The notes under the pieces were generated by a model. It ran no database searches and had not been told where the DNA came from. It was given only the letters and a program-made list of their open reading frames with translations. From contig DCHC01000045.1 of assembly GCA_002314755.1 (NCBI GenBank), positions 1 to 36,923 on the forward strand: DNA of 36,923 nt, given 5' to 3'. The first letter of the stretch is position 1; each line of letters opens with the position of its first letter. Source of the DNA: Faecalibacterium sp. UBA1762 (GTDB lineage: Bacteria; Bacillota; Clostridia; Oscillospirales; Ruminococcaceae). The position numbers and the translations under genes are program-made. Shown one piece after another: positions 1 through 8,221 of this stretch.

Positions 1-408
1 ATCAATTTATCGAGGTTCCCTAAAGTTTTTTTCACGGTCAGTGCTTCGGCACTGGCCGCCTTTTATGCAGCTAGATAGAACTGTTCATACTTCTCCACCG
101 GCGTGAAAATACCGAGGTTGCGCTGTAAGCGCCTGGTGTTGTAGTAGGCAATGAAGTCCTCGATCATACGAACGAGTCTCTCTCAATCTGTGAAGCGGTT
201 ACCGTAATAGCGTTCGCGCTTGAGAACGCCCCAGAAACCTTCCATGGGGCCGTTGTTAATGCAGTGCGCCACTCTAGACATACTCTGTATTATCCTGGCA
301 TCCTCCAGCTTCGTGTGAAATACGCGATTCGTGTATTGAAATCCTCTGTCACTTCATGATTGACAGTGCTTTTTTATTTCACTGTCTCTCATAAAGGGAG
401 CATATCAT
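1..408 (-). mobile_element. IS3-family insertion sequence remnant (internally deleted)
   Basis: The minus strand carries the last third of an IS3-family transposase (separate entry). It is preceded at 354-408 by a stretch that looks like an IS left end: on the minus strand it starts TGATATGCTCCC directly after the TAA of the neighbouring YgjV-family gene, and contains the inverted pair GACAGTG/CACTGTC. Transposase orfA and the first part of orfB are missing between that end and the conserved C-terminal block, so this is an internally deleted copy. A 9-bp hairpin with a TTCG loop lies at 36-57, just past the transposase stop. The right inverted repeat was not recognised and may lie outside the window. 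The IS3 assignment is from the protein; calling 354-408 an IS end is inference. Confidence 0.7.
63..353 (-). pseudogene. IS3-family transposase OrfB, C-terminal fragment with in-frame stop
   Basis: Minus-strand translation gives the hallmark end of the IS3 DDE integrase domain: SDRGFQYT, then NNGPMEGFWGVLKRERYY holding the catalytic glutamate, then IEDFIAYYNTRRLQRNLG and the final FTPVEKYEQFYLAA before TAA at 63-65. A TGA at 183-185 interrupts the frame where family members usually have tryptophan (FTDW), and the codon just before SDRGF is also a stop. No start codon or N-terminal half remains, so it cannot make an active transposase. About 97 codons are left of the roughly 280 usual for OrfB. 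Confidence 0.88.
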
Positions 409-965
409 TATGCCCGGGCACTGTCGTTTTTATTATGGCGAATGTCATAGCGTAATATGCCAATGATAGTTGATATCAAAAGCAGTGTATGGGTTGCAAA
501 ATTAGAAAGCGCAAAGGTTACGCCGAACATATCGTATATGATCCACACAGCGGAATTGCAGGCGCCGAAAATGCGAGTCGTTTTGCCCTCCTTTGCGCAG
601 ATGGAAAGCAAAAAGAAAACTGCACAGAAAAACGGGCAAAAGCTGTAGGGAAACCGGAGTGCACCCTGCACAAATTCCGGAACAAGAGTAAGGGCGGAGT
701 AAAGAATAAAAAAGAAAATGACAGACCATCGGGAGATGGGCTCGTTTTTTGAAACATACCGGTAGTTCAGCAGCCCCTGAAAGATAGCGGCAAAACAGAG
801 CAACCCTCCGCTAAGCCGATCCAGTCCAAGAAAAAGGAAGCTTGCGGCAACCATTAGGTTTGAAAGAATCTGGTAAATTAGGTATGTTTTTTTATTTTTT
901 GTCTGAAAGCTGAGAAAGCCCAGCACGGTTCCGACAGCACCGATACAAATCGAAATCTTTTCCAT
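408..965 (-). CDS. YgjV-family inner-membrane protein
   Basis: A small, very hydrophobic protein of 185 residues with about six predicted membrane segments. The pattern of an N-terminal GAVGTVLGFLSFQTKNKK followed by evenly spaced helices matches the bacterial YgjV (Imp-YgjV) family, whose function is unknown. I prefer the ATG at 965 over the one at 977 because the minus strand has GGGG six bases before it, while the upstream ATG has no ribosome binding site. A consensus promoter lies 47-75 bases upstream. The stop codon abuts the IS3 remnant, so the last few residues (NDSARA) might have been altered by that insertion. It is divergent from the MFS transporter gene. Confidence 0.75.
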   Translation of the reverse strand: MEKISICIGAVGTVLGFLSFQTKNKKTYLIYQILSNLMVAASFLFLGLDRLSGGLLCFAAIFQGLLNYRYVSKNEPISRWSVIFFFILYSALTLVPEFVQGALRFPYSFCPFFCAVFFLLSICAKEGKTTRIFGACNSAVWIIYDMFGVTFALSNFATHTLLLISTIIGILRYDIRHNKNDSARA

Positions 966-1011
966 TTTTTGCCCCATTTCTTAACATAATAATATACCTA
1001 TGTGTAGCGCA

Positions 1012-1040
1012 ATTGTAGCATTTACGCTTTTTTTTGTCAA
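1012..1040 (-). promoter_or_regulatory. Sigma-A promoter of the YgjV-family gene
   Basis: On the minus strand there is TTGACA (1035-1040), a 17-base spacer beginning with an A-tract, then TACAAT (1012-1017). This is a near-consensus vegetative promoter, with transcription expected to start near 1005, about 40 bases before the chosen start codon. Confidence 0.82.
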
Positions 1041-1074
1041 TCGAACAATAGCGATTAATCCCTTTTACTGCAAA

Positions 1075-1100
1075 ACAGAAAAAACGAACAGAAAAAACGA
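1075..1100. repeat. Two tandem copies of a 13-base A-rich repeat
   Basis: The sequence ACAGAAAAAACGA occurs twice head to tail (1075-1087 and 1088-1100), followed by another A-tract. It sits between two divergent promoters and 17 bases before the -35 box of the MFS promoter. It could be an UP-element-like or curved A-tract activator, or a regulator site; which one cannot be decided from sequence. Confidence 0.6.
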
Positions 1101-1116
1101 AAAAACAAAGTAACTC

Positions 1117-1145
1117 TTGAAAAGTATCTTTTTACACCATATAAT
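1117..1145 (+). promoter_or_regulatory. Sigma-A promoter of the MFS-to-esterase gene block
   Basis: TTGAAA (1117-1122), a 17-base spacer and a perfect TATAAT (1140-1145). Transcription should begin near 1152. This is almost on top of a GTG at 1157, and argues that the true translation start of the first gene is further downstream (1232). Confidence 0.8.
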
Positions 1146-1231
1146 GTAGAAATAGTGTGGAAAAAAACATGACTTGCAATGGTTCCTGCGTCGTTGCCGG
1201 ACCCGAATATTCTGCGCACTGGAGGATTTAT

Positions 1232-2623
1232 ATGATGGCGTTTTTAGGCAGGGGTCTTGACCCGATTTACTATACAATCTATAACCGAAAGGACGAAAAG
1301 GGTCGGGTACGTCTGATGTTTTTATTTTCGGCCCTGTTTTCTGATTTTGCAAATGTCTTTATCACCGGTACATTCTATACCGGTTTTTTAAGTCAAAACG
1401 GAATTGATATTGTCAAGGTTGGTATTATAGCATTTATTCCCTATCTGACATGGCTCTTCGGCCTTTTTTGTCCTATCATTATGCATCGGTTCAAAAAGCG
1501 TAAGGGAATTCTGATTGCGAACCATTATTTTTATTATGGCTGCGTTATTTTGGCAACAACAGTCATGCCGAACTTTGTCAAAGACCCCGGGCAGCGGACA
1601 CTGTGGTTTGCGGGACTGCTGTTTGTCGGTAACCTGACAAATGCGCTGCTCAGCGGCGGGGTTTCGGCGTGGCATATCAATTTTATCCCCGCTGATGATG
1701 ACCAACGCACGGCCTACTTTTCCATGACCTATCTGCTGCGCAATGTATTCAGTATGGTGGTCGTGGTATTTACCGCATTGCTGACTGACGCGTTGGCCGG
1801 TTCGGAAAAGCAATATATTGTATTGGCTACCATGCGTTATATTAGTTTTGGACTGATGTGTATTACTGGTGCGCTCAACTATCTGTTGCCGCCGGAATAT
1901 CCCTATAAGGTTAGCAAATCCATCAAACTGTCCGATGTATTGACCAAGCCCATCCGGCATAAATACCTGTTGATGTGCGCCGTCATCGGTGCCATGTGGG
2001 ATTTTATCTCTCAGTGTAATGTGGGAACGTGGCCTTATTACCTGTTAAACACTGTAAAAATACGGTATGTGCTGACCTATGTATGCAGCATAACCGCCGC
2101 CATCACCAGCCTGACCATTACCTCTTGGTGGCGTCGGCTGATACACAAATACGGTAATCTGCGAGTTTTGATGTGTAATATCCTCACCACCGCTGTGTTA
2201 GAGCTGTTTATTGGCTTTACCGCTCCCAAGACCGTCTGGCTGTTTGTAGTGGTCAGCATTTTTCAGGGTATTAACCTGGTAGGCGCGCAGATTGGCTTTG
2301 ACAGCATTTACTACCTGTGTTTGCCGGATAAGGACACCGATATCTATTACACCTTTTGGACCTTTTTTGTCAACGTTATGATACTGCTGGGGCAGCTGCT
2401 TGCCACAGCCTTTATTGCCTATACCGAAAAAATCGGCACGGTATCGGGTTTTGGAATGCAGCTATATGGCAGCCAGTTACTTGCGTGGATTAAATGCGCG
2501 GCATATCTTGTGCTTACGGTCATTGTACGCAGAATCACAATGATCATACAGCCTCAGAGGGGCTGCGCCATTTCCGTACCGAAAAATAATCCGGAGGATT
2601 TGGAGGAAACACAAGAGGGATAA
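1232..2623 (+). CDS. MFS transporter
   Basis: A polytopic membrane protein of about 463 residues with around 12 hydrophobic segments and a central hydrophilic stretch (PPEYPYKVSKSIKL) between two six-helix halves, as in the major facilitator superfamily. A charged loop, MHRFKKRKG, follows the second or third helix like the MFS loop 2-3 motif. The frame is open from a GTG at 1157, but that lies only about five bases from the predicted transcription start and lacks a ribosome binding site. GGAGG at 1221-1225 is correctly placed for ATG at 1232 or 1235, so I start there. As first gene of a block of intracellular hydrolases it probably imports their substrate. The substrate is unknown; sugar or glycoside uptake is a guess from context. 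Confidence 0.8.
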   Translation: MMAFLGRGLDPIYYTIYNRKDEKGRVRLMFLFSALFSDFANVFITGTFYTGFLSQNGIDIVKVGIIAFIPYLTWLFGLFCPIIMHRFKKRKGILIANHYFYYGCVILATTVMPNFVKDPGQRTLWFAGLLFVGNLTNALLSGGVSAWHINFIPADDDQRTAYFSMTYLLRNVFSMVVVVFTALLTDALAGSEKQYIVLATMRYISFGLMCITGALNYLLPPEYPYKVSKSIKLSDVLTKPIRHKYLLMCAVIGAMWDFISQCNVGTWPYYLLNTVKIRYVLTYVCSITAAITSLTITSWWRRLIHKYGNLRVLMCNILTTAVLELFIGFTAPKTVWLFVVVSIFQGINLVGAQIGFDSIYYLCLPDKDTDIYYTFWTFFVNVMILLGQLLATAFIAYTEKIGTVSGFGMQLYGSQLLAWIKCAAYLVLTVIVRRITMIIQPQRGCAISVPKNNPEDLEETQEG

Positions 2624-2709
2624 CAGAACCACAAAAAAGTTGCGGACGGGGTGACCGCAAAGGCAGCATATCGAAAAAGTCTGAGCTGCATATTTGGGAG
2701 GAGAAGAAG

Positions 2710-3945
2710 ATGGATTGTATTTCATTGAGGGACAGAGAGATCTTGCGGGAGATAGCCAACCGAAAACTGGAGCTTGCCGGTTCGGAAAAGAACGGCAGAA
2801 TACTTACCAAGTGGAAGGCACAGGCGGCAGGGAAAAAAGCAGCTCCGATCGTGCGGCTTTTGTATTCCAATTTCTATCATGAGGTGGTCGGCACCCGACT
2901 TCGTTGCGAGGGGGTGGGTGCCAGAAGAATAGAGAGCGAGCTGCTATCCTCTTTAGTAGGGCGGGAACTGTTTGATGACGATACCCCGCTTTCACCTACC
3001 TACGAGGTTCTGCTCTCCACTTGGGCGTACCCCTTTGCCCGGCAGGCGAATCTGACCAAAGCTGAAAAGTCGATAGGATTTCGCATCAATCCGGTTACCG
3101 ATGATATCGAAAGGGATATAGATATTTTTCTGCACGGCTCATGCGGTATTGATAAAAAGGGGACAGAGGCTTGGTGTGCCTATGTGGCAGATGCGATCGG
3201 AGATATTTTACCTACCCGTGTTGTTATGAATAACCTGACCGCACCCATGACCAACCCGTTGGGTATGCTTTTAGGTCTGGATCATTATCTGGTAGCTTTG
3301 TATGATACCCCGGAGGTCATTCACAGAATCATGGATTCCGCCTGTACCTTTTATGAGCATTATTTTGATATGCTGGAAAAAGAACATTGTCTGCTGCCGA
3401 CAAACGGCATTTCGCCTGTCTCACAGGAGTCCTTTGCGTTTACGGATGAGTTACCAACGGAAAAAGCAGTAAAAACGACAGATGTATGGGGATTCTTGGA
3501 ATCGCAGGAGACGACCGCAACCTCACCTGAGATGTATGGAGAGTTTGTGTATCCGTATATGGACCGGTTGGTTCGCCGGTTTGGCCTTTTGAGCTACGGT
3601 TGTTGTGAGCGAGTGGACGCGCTTTGGGAAAATTATCTTTCCAAGTGGAAGAATCTGCGTAAGCTCTCGGTCTCTCCCTTTAACGATATTCATCAGGTGG
3701 GTGATTATTTAAAAGGAACAAGAATTGTATTTTACAGCAAGCCGCGGGCGGAGCATGTGACCAACCCCGGCCCTTTGGATGAGGAACAGATTCGCGCATA
3801 TTTCAGGGATATGGCGGAAGCCTCCAGTGGATGCTTACTGGAGGTCGCGCAGCGCGAGGTCGGCACGATTTACGGTGATTATGAGCGTGGACGCCGTTAT
3901 GTGCAGCTGGCAAGAGAGACACTGGAACAGTATTGGCAGCCCTAA
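2710..3945 (+). CDS. Uroporphyrinogen decarboxylase (UroD)-like protein
   Basis: A soluble 411-residue protein resembling the UroD/MtaA superfamily (TIM-barrel decarboxylases and methyltransferases). Visible features are the mid-protein LGMLLGLDHYLVALYDTPEVIH region, a C-terminal LLSYGCCE near residue 295 and the closing family-like WKNLRKLSVSPFNDI. This branch is common in gut Firmicutes and is distinct from haem-pathway HemE; no other haem genes are present here. Some relatives transfer methyl groups together with corrinoid proteins, but no corrinoid-binding gene is visible. GGAGGAG at 2697-2703 sets the start. An 86-base gap before it holds a small hairpin (TTGCGG/CCGCAA, 2640-2660) without a U-tract. 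The reaction is not known. Confidence 0.75.
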   Translation: MDCISLRDREILREIANRKLELAGSEKNGRILTKWKAQAAGKKAAPIVRLLYSNFYHEVVGTRLRCEGVGARRIESELLSSLVGRELFDDDTPLSPTYEVLLSTWAYPFARQANLTKAEKSIGFRINPVTDDIERDIDIFLHGSCGIDKKGTEAWCAYVADAIGDILPTRVVMNNLTAPMTNPLGMLLGLDHYLVALYDTPEVIHRIMDSACTFYEHYFDMLEKEHCLLPTNGISPVSQESFAFTDELPTEKAVKTTDVWGFLESQETTATSPEMYGEFVYPYMDRLVRRFGLLSYGCCERVDALWENYLSKWKNLRKLSVSPFNDIHQVGDYLKGTRIVFYSKPRAEHVTNPGPLDEEQIRAYFRDMAEASSGCLLEVAQREVGTIYGDYERGRRYVQLARETLEQYWQP

Positions 3946-4026
3946 AGCAGCTAATAAAGTGTTGGGGTTGAAATAGGCAAGATATAGCAGGCGGATTTAC
4001 ATTTTAAAATAGGAGAGATATAGTAT

Positions 4027-5511
4027 ATGGAGCGTAATAATAAATATCCGCAACCGATAAAAACATACTCGGTATTTTTGAACGGAGAGTCGGCAAAGCC
4101 GGAAAAGGCAAGGGTATCGTTAATGCCTTTTAACCGTCATTGGCCGGGCTATCAGCGCAAAACGGAGCAGACCGAGGTTGTGGATTTTTACTCCTTTGAT
4201 ATATCGAAGGAATGCCCGGTACAGGTGCGGATCGTGGCAGATTTTGATTTCAAAGAGGTGGTGATCCGCCCGCTTTCCTACGGTTATCGTCCGTTTGTCA
4301 ACGGCAGAGAGGTTATCTTTACAATTACAAAACCGGGTCAGTGCGTGGCAGAATTTGACGGACATATCGGCGCTTTGACATTTTTTGCAGATGGGCCGGA
4401 GTTGCCGATAGACCTGTCTGTTCGGTCGGGTAACAGGGTACTGTATTACGGACCCGGCGAACATGATATCGGTGTTGTGGAGTTAGAGGACAATACTACG
4501 GTATATGTCGCCCGCGGAGCCACAGTATACGGGGAATTTCGGGCGGAGGATAAAAAGAATATTACGGTTGCCGGACGGGGAATTATCGACCACAGTAAGG
4601 CTCAGCCGGAGCAGGTGGAGGGACATTTTATCGATCCGCCCCGTCCCAGTCCGCTTGTGTTACAGTATTGCGCCAATGTGACGGTTCGGGATGTTACTTT
4701 TCGCGATCCCTGCTTTTTATGCGTGCGTCCGATCTGCTGTGAAAATGTAGAGATTGATAATATTAAAGTAATTGGCTGCTGGCGGTACAATTCCGACGGA
4801 ATCGACCCCATCAATTGTGTTCACGGTCGTATTCACAACTGCTTTGTGCGCTCCTTTGACGATTCTCTTTGTCTGAAAGGGGTCTGCTCTATGTTCAAGG
4901 AGCAGTTGACCCATAATGGTAAGGCATACGATACCATGGAGGATGTCATTTACGAGAATTGCGTGGTGTGGAACGATTGGGGTATCGCGCTGGAGGTCGG
5001 CCTGGATATTTACGGAAAAGAGATGAAGAATTGCGCTTTTCGCAATATTGATGTGATTCATTCTACCCTTGCGGTAATGGATTTGCGCAATGTAGATAAC
5101 GCCTTTGTACACGATATCGTGTTTGAGGATATCCGTGTGGAGTATGAACAATTTAATCAGCGTCCAATTGAGCAGGATACCGAGGAGACAGTGTATCCCA
5201 TAGAGGAAAAATCCGATTACATGGCACGGCTGATCCAAGGGGATATTTTCTATATTGAGTGTTACTCTGCTTTTAAGGAGGAACGGTCCAAAATACACAA
5301 TATCACCTTTCGGAATATCGGGGTTACCGCACCCGGCATGCCGCCCAGCAGCCTGAAGGGCTTTAGTGAAGAATATGATATGCGAAATATCTCCATCCAT
5401 CATCTGACGCTGAACGGCAAACCCGTCCGTTCTGCAGAAGATGCAAATATTGAAATAGGCCCTTTTGTAAATCATGTAACGATAGATGGAATCACGGTCG
5501 GCAAGACATAA
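4027..5511 (+). CDS. GH28-like right-handed beta-helix protein (polygalacturonase-like)
   Basis: A 494-residue protein with no signal peptide. Residues 1-150 form an all-beta N-terminal region. From about 155 there are repeating short beta-strand units (VTVRDVTFRDP, VEIDNIKVIGC, MKNCAFRNIDVIH) typical of a pectin-lyase-fold helix. Two glycoside hydrolase family 28 motifs are present: NSDGID at 255-260 and FDDSLCLKG with D278/D279, which would supply the three acidic catalytic residues. The GHG and RIK motifs of classical polygalacturonases are not seen; the corresponding region reads WNDWGIALEVG near 316-325. It may therefore act on a non-pectin glycoside. AGGAGAGA eight bases before ATG fixes the start. 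The cytoplasmic location implies an imported small substrate. Confidence 0.78.
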   Translation: MERNNKYPQPIKTYSVFLNGESAKPEKARVSLMPFNRHWPGYQRKTEQTEVVDFYSFDISKECPVQVRIVADFDFKEVVIRPLSYGYRPFVNGREVIFTITKPGQCVAEFDGHIGALTFFADGPELPIDLSVRSGNRVLYYGPGEHDIGVVELEDNTTVYVARGATVYGEFRAEDKKNITVAGRGIIDHSKAQPEQVEGHFIDPPRPSPLVLQYCANVTVRDVTFRDPCFLCVRPICCENVEIDNIKVIGCWRYNSDGIDPINCVHGRIHNCFVRSFDDSLCLKGVCSMFKEQLTHNGKAYDTMEDVIYENCVVWNDWGIALEVGLDIYGKEMKNCAFRNIDVIHSTLAVMDLRNVDNAFVHDIVFEDIRVEYEQFNQRPIEQDTEETVYPIEEKSDYMARLIQGDIFYIECYSAFKEERSKIHNITFRNIGVTAPGMPPSSLKGFSEEYDMRNISIHHLTLNGKPVRSAEDANIEIGPFVNHVTIDGITVGKT

Positions 5512-5660
5512 TACGGTGGTATCAGACATCGTCCCTGAGAAAGGATATTTTACCCGTGGACAAAGCGGTAAAAGAATGGTACACTTATCAAGAACCAGGA
5601 CTTTTCTCATGGTGAAAAAGTGCAGTTTAGGTAACACAGAGAGGACGAAATAAACAAAAA

Positions 5661-6980
5661 ATGTCAAGCTTCAATTTGTATGCCGGTTGCGGAAAAGCGG
5701 ATATTACGCCCGAAGTAGGAGGGCACCTGTACGGATACAACGATTATACCGTCAGCACCTCCTGCCATGACCGTTTAGATGTAAAGGTACTTGCCCTGTC
5801 GGATGGGGAGAACGCGCCTGTCCTGTTATATTCACTGTCTATTGGAGACTACGGCACCGCCATCGCAAACGAGGTCAGGGGTTTGCTTTCTCAGGAGTTT
5901 TGTATTCCTATTGAAAACCTGGTGATGTCTGCTATTCATACCCATTCCGGCCCCAATGTCTGCGGTGTCAGCGGATGGGGTGACGCAGACAGACCCTATA
6001 TCAATTCTATCTTTATTCCCGCTGTTCGGGAGGCTACCCGTCAGGCGTTGGAAAAGTTCGTTCCAGTGGAGTATGCGATCAACGAAGGAATCAGCGATGT
6101 TGGCGTCAACCGTCGCCAAATGCTGGAGGACGGCTCCATCGATTTTGGACAGACCCCCTGGGGCGATCAGGATAAAACCATGTCGGTCATCCGGTTCCGC
6201 AATGTTGAGACCGGGCAAGGTGTTTTTCAGATGATCCACTACGGCTGCCACGGTACGGCTGCCGGTCATAATCACGAAATTTCTCGTGACTGGATTGGTG
6301 TAATGCTGGATCGTGTTGAGGCTGTAACCGGTATTATGACCGGGTTTTGGAACGGTTGCGTCGGAGATGTAGGCCCGCGTTTGACCAACGGGGACACCAT
6401 CGGTGATATTCACTATGCTGAGGAGCTGGGCGGTGTGGCCGCGCTGGATGCCGTGCGAATTGCAAACGGTTTGAATATGGCACAGTACGACCGGGGTAAG
6501 CTGACCGTTTTGTCAACTGTACTCAGCCTGCCTACCCGTCCGCTGATGGCTAAAGAGCAGGTGGACGCATATTTAAGCACCCATCCCGCAGACGCAAACT
6601 ATGTCAATATGGACGGTTTGATTGACTGGTATATGCGCCAGGTTGCTGTTTTTTATGAGAGTGGTGAAGAACACCCCACCGAAAAAGATATTCCCACCAC
6701 GGTGGTGGCTTTAGGCAAGTCGATCGTGTTTTGTCCTATGCCCTATGAGTTATTTTCCGATATCTGTCTGCGGCTGAGGAGATTCAGTCCCTTTACCCAT
6801 ACGATGGCGATCTCCTTGACAAACGGTTACGAAGCATATCTACCAACACAGGCGGCAATACCCTACGGTGGATACGAGGTGTCAAACGCACAGTACGGCA
6901 GCTTGACCGCTTTGCGTGAAGACTGTGATATTATTGTTGTCAGAAAGTTTCTGGAAAAACTGCGCGAGATTTATGTTTAA
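5661..6980 (+). CDS. Neutral/alkaline ceramidase-like N-terminal domain hydrolase
   Basis: This 439-residue protein has the metal-site signatures of the neutral non-lysosomal ceramidase domain: an N-terminal AGCGKADITPEVGGHLYGY, HTHSGP at 93-98 and GCHGTAAGHNHEISRDW at 195-211. Classical ceramidases are about 650-750 residues, are secreted and have a C-terminal Ig-like domain. This protein lacks both a signal peptide and that domain, so true ceramide hydrolysis is unlikely; an intracellular amidase or ester hydrolase is a safer reading. The nearest purine-rich element (GAGGA, 5641-5645) is 15 bases before ATG, further than usual. The 149-base gap before it holds a weak stem (ACTTTT/AAAAGT near 5599-5620) and no gene. 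Confidence 0.75.
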   Translation: MSSFNLYAGCGKADITPEVGGHLYGYNDYTVSTSCHDRLDVKVLALSDGENAPVLLYSLSIGDYGTAIANEVRGLLSQEFCIPIENLVMSAIHTHSGPNVCGVSGWGDADRPYINSIFIPAVREATRQALEKFVPVEYAINEGISDVGVNRRQMLEDGSIDFGQTPWGDQDKTMSVIRFRNVETGQGVFQMIHYGCHGTAAGHNHEISRDWIGVMLDRVEAVTGIMTGFWNGCVGDVGPRLTNGDTIGDIHYAEELGGVAALDAVRIANGLNMAQYDRGKLTVLSTVLSLPTRPLMAKEQVDAYLSTHPADANYVNMDGLIDWYMRQVAVFYESGEEHPTEKDIPTTVVALGKSIVFCPMPYELFSDICLRLRRFSPFTHTMAISLTNGYEAYLPTQAAIPYGGYEVSNAQYGSLTALREDCDIIVVRKFLEKLREIYV

Positions 6981-6991
6981 CACAGTATTAC

Positions 6992-7000
6992 TGATATAAT
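6992..7000 (+). promoter_or_regulatory. Possible extended -10 promoter before the acetyltransferase gene
   Basis: TGATATAAT fits the extended -10 form TGnTATAAT and lies in the short gap after the ceramidase-like gene. No convincing -35 box is present at the right distance, so this may be only a secondary internal promoter. Confidence 0.3.
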
Positions 7001-7020
7001 GTGAAAAGGAGCTGTCGGAG

Positions 7021-8148
7021 ATGGATCATATTTTAGTAGATTCCGTTGAGGAAAGAGAAGATATCGTTGATTTTATCAATTATGTATTCAGCCAGGCACA
7101 TTGCCCTCACAATTTTAAAACCCTGATACCCAAAGCATACGGTGATGAAAACCAAATGTTGGGTGCGGAACACTACTACATAAAAAAAGAAGGAAAGATT
7201 AAGGCACTGGTGGCAAACCGTCCGACGACCCTATGTGTTGCTGGGCAGCAGTTAAAGCTGGGTTTAATCGGCAGCGTGTCGGTCCACCCCTACAGCCGGG
7301 GAGAGGGCTACATGAAGGAGCTGATGGCCTACGCACTGAATAAGGCGAAGGCAAACGACACCGACCTAATGGTATTGGGCGGTCAACGGCAACGCTACGG
7401 ATACTTTGGCTTTGAGCATGGCGGAACGGTAATGTCTTTTCATGTTACCCAGACCAATATGCGTCATTGCTTTGCAAAAACAGATTGCAGTGCATTTAGC
7501 TTTGCCGACCTGAAGGACGCCGACGAGACAACCTGTGAAAAGCTTTTGGCACTGTACAATGCGCGTCCGTTGCACTGTGTGCGCGCGCCGGAAGAGTTTG
7601 TAAAAATTATGCAGACTTGGAAATCGACTACCTGGGTCGTTTTGAAAAACGGTGCACCGGTCGGTTACTGTTACGGTGAAATGGCCGAGGTCGTTTTGGA
7701 AAATGAAGATGATTTCCCTCTGGTACTGAAAGCGTACTTTGATCGGTTTACACCGACCGAGATTACAGTTCCGGTATCTCCTTTTGAAACCGGGCGGATC
7801 TGGTGTCTGACCGGGATCTGCGAGGACGCATCTATCCGGCAGGATGAGATGATCCATGTTTTGAACTGGAAAAATGTTTTACAGGCCTTTCTTGATCTGA
7901 AAGCGATGTATACCCATCTGTCGGATGGAATGGCTAAATTTTCTGTGGACGGACAGTGCTATCAGATCTGTGTACAAGACGGTATCCCCGCGGTAACGGA
8001 GATAGAAACGGAGGAGGGCATGCGGCAGCTGGGGCATAATCAGGCACAGGTGCTGTTTTTTGGGGTGCAATCCGGTATTGTTGAAAATGTTGAGTTTAAA
8101 AATTGGCTGCCTTTGCCGTTCCGCTTGGACAGACCGGATGAATTTTAA
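7021..8148 (+). CDS. GNAT-family N-acetyltransferase (Eis-like)
   Basis: A protein of 375 residues. The N-terminal third carries the acetyl-CoA binding GNAT motif A, with beta-strand GLIGSVSVHP followed by the pyrophosphate loop YSRGEGYMKEL at 91-101. The length, a second GNAT-like middle region, and a C-terminal part (about 275-375) rich in short strands and ending in a hydrophobic helix fit the Eis-like architecture of GNAT, GNAT and SCP2-like domains. Members acetylate amines such as aminoglycosides or lysines; the substrate here is unknown. AAGGAG is present 10-15 bases before ATG. It follows the ceramidase-like gene by 40 bases in the same direction. Confidence 0.8.
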   Translation: MDHILVDSVEEREDIVDFINYVFSQAHCPHNFKTLIPKAYGDENQMLGAEHYYIKKEGKIKALVANRPTTLCVAGQQLKLGLIGSVSVHPYSRGEGYMKELMAYALNKAKANDTDLMVLGGQRQRYGYFGFEHGGTVMSFHVTQTNMRHCFAKTDCSAFSFADLKDADETTCEKLLALYNARPLHCVRAPEEFVKIMQTWKSTTWVVLKNGAPVGYCYGEMAEVVLENEDDFPLVLKAYFDRFTPTEITVPVSPFETGRIWCLTGICEDASIRQDEMIHVLNWKNVLQAFLDLKAMYTHLSDGMAKFSVDGQCYQICVQDGIPAVTEIETEEGMRQLGHNQAQVLFFGVQSGIVENVEFKNWLPLPFRLDRPDEF

Positions 8149-8221
8149 CCCGGTTCGACTTGCCGCAGGGGGAATACTTTGACCGTTTACTACATTATGT
8201 GTTAAATCATGGGGGAGAGCA

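Noticed and set aside
2640..2660. Terminator between the MFS and UroD-like genes
   Set aside because: The six-base stem TTGCGG/CCGCAA has a nine-base loop and no T-run, so termination is unlikely.
4717..5667. Long minus-strand frame of 316 codons
   Set aside because: It lies antisense to the GH28-like gene, shows no family motifs, and has no promoter or ribosome binding site.
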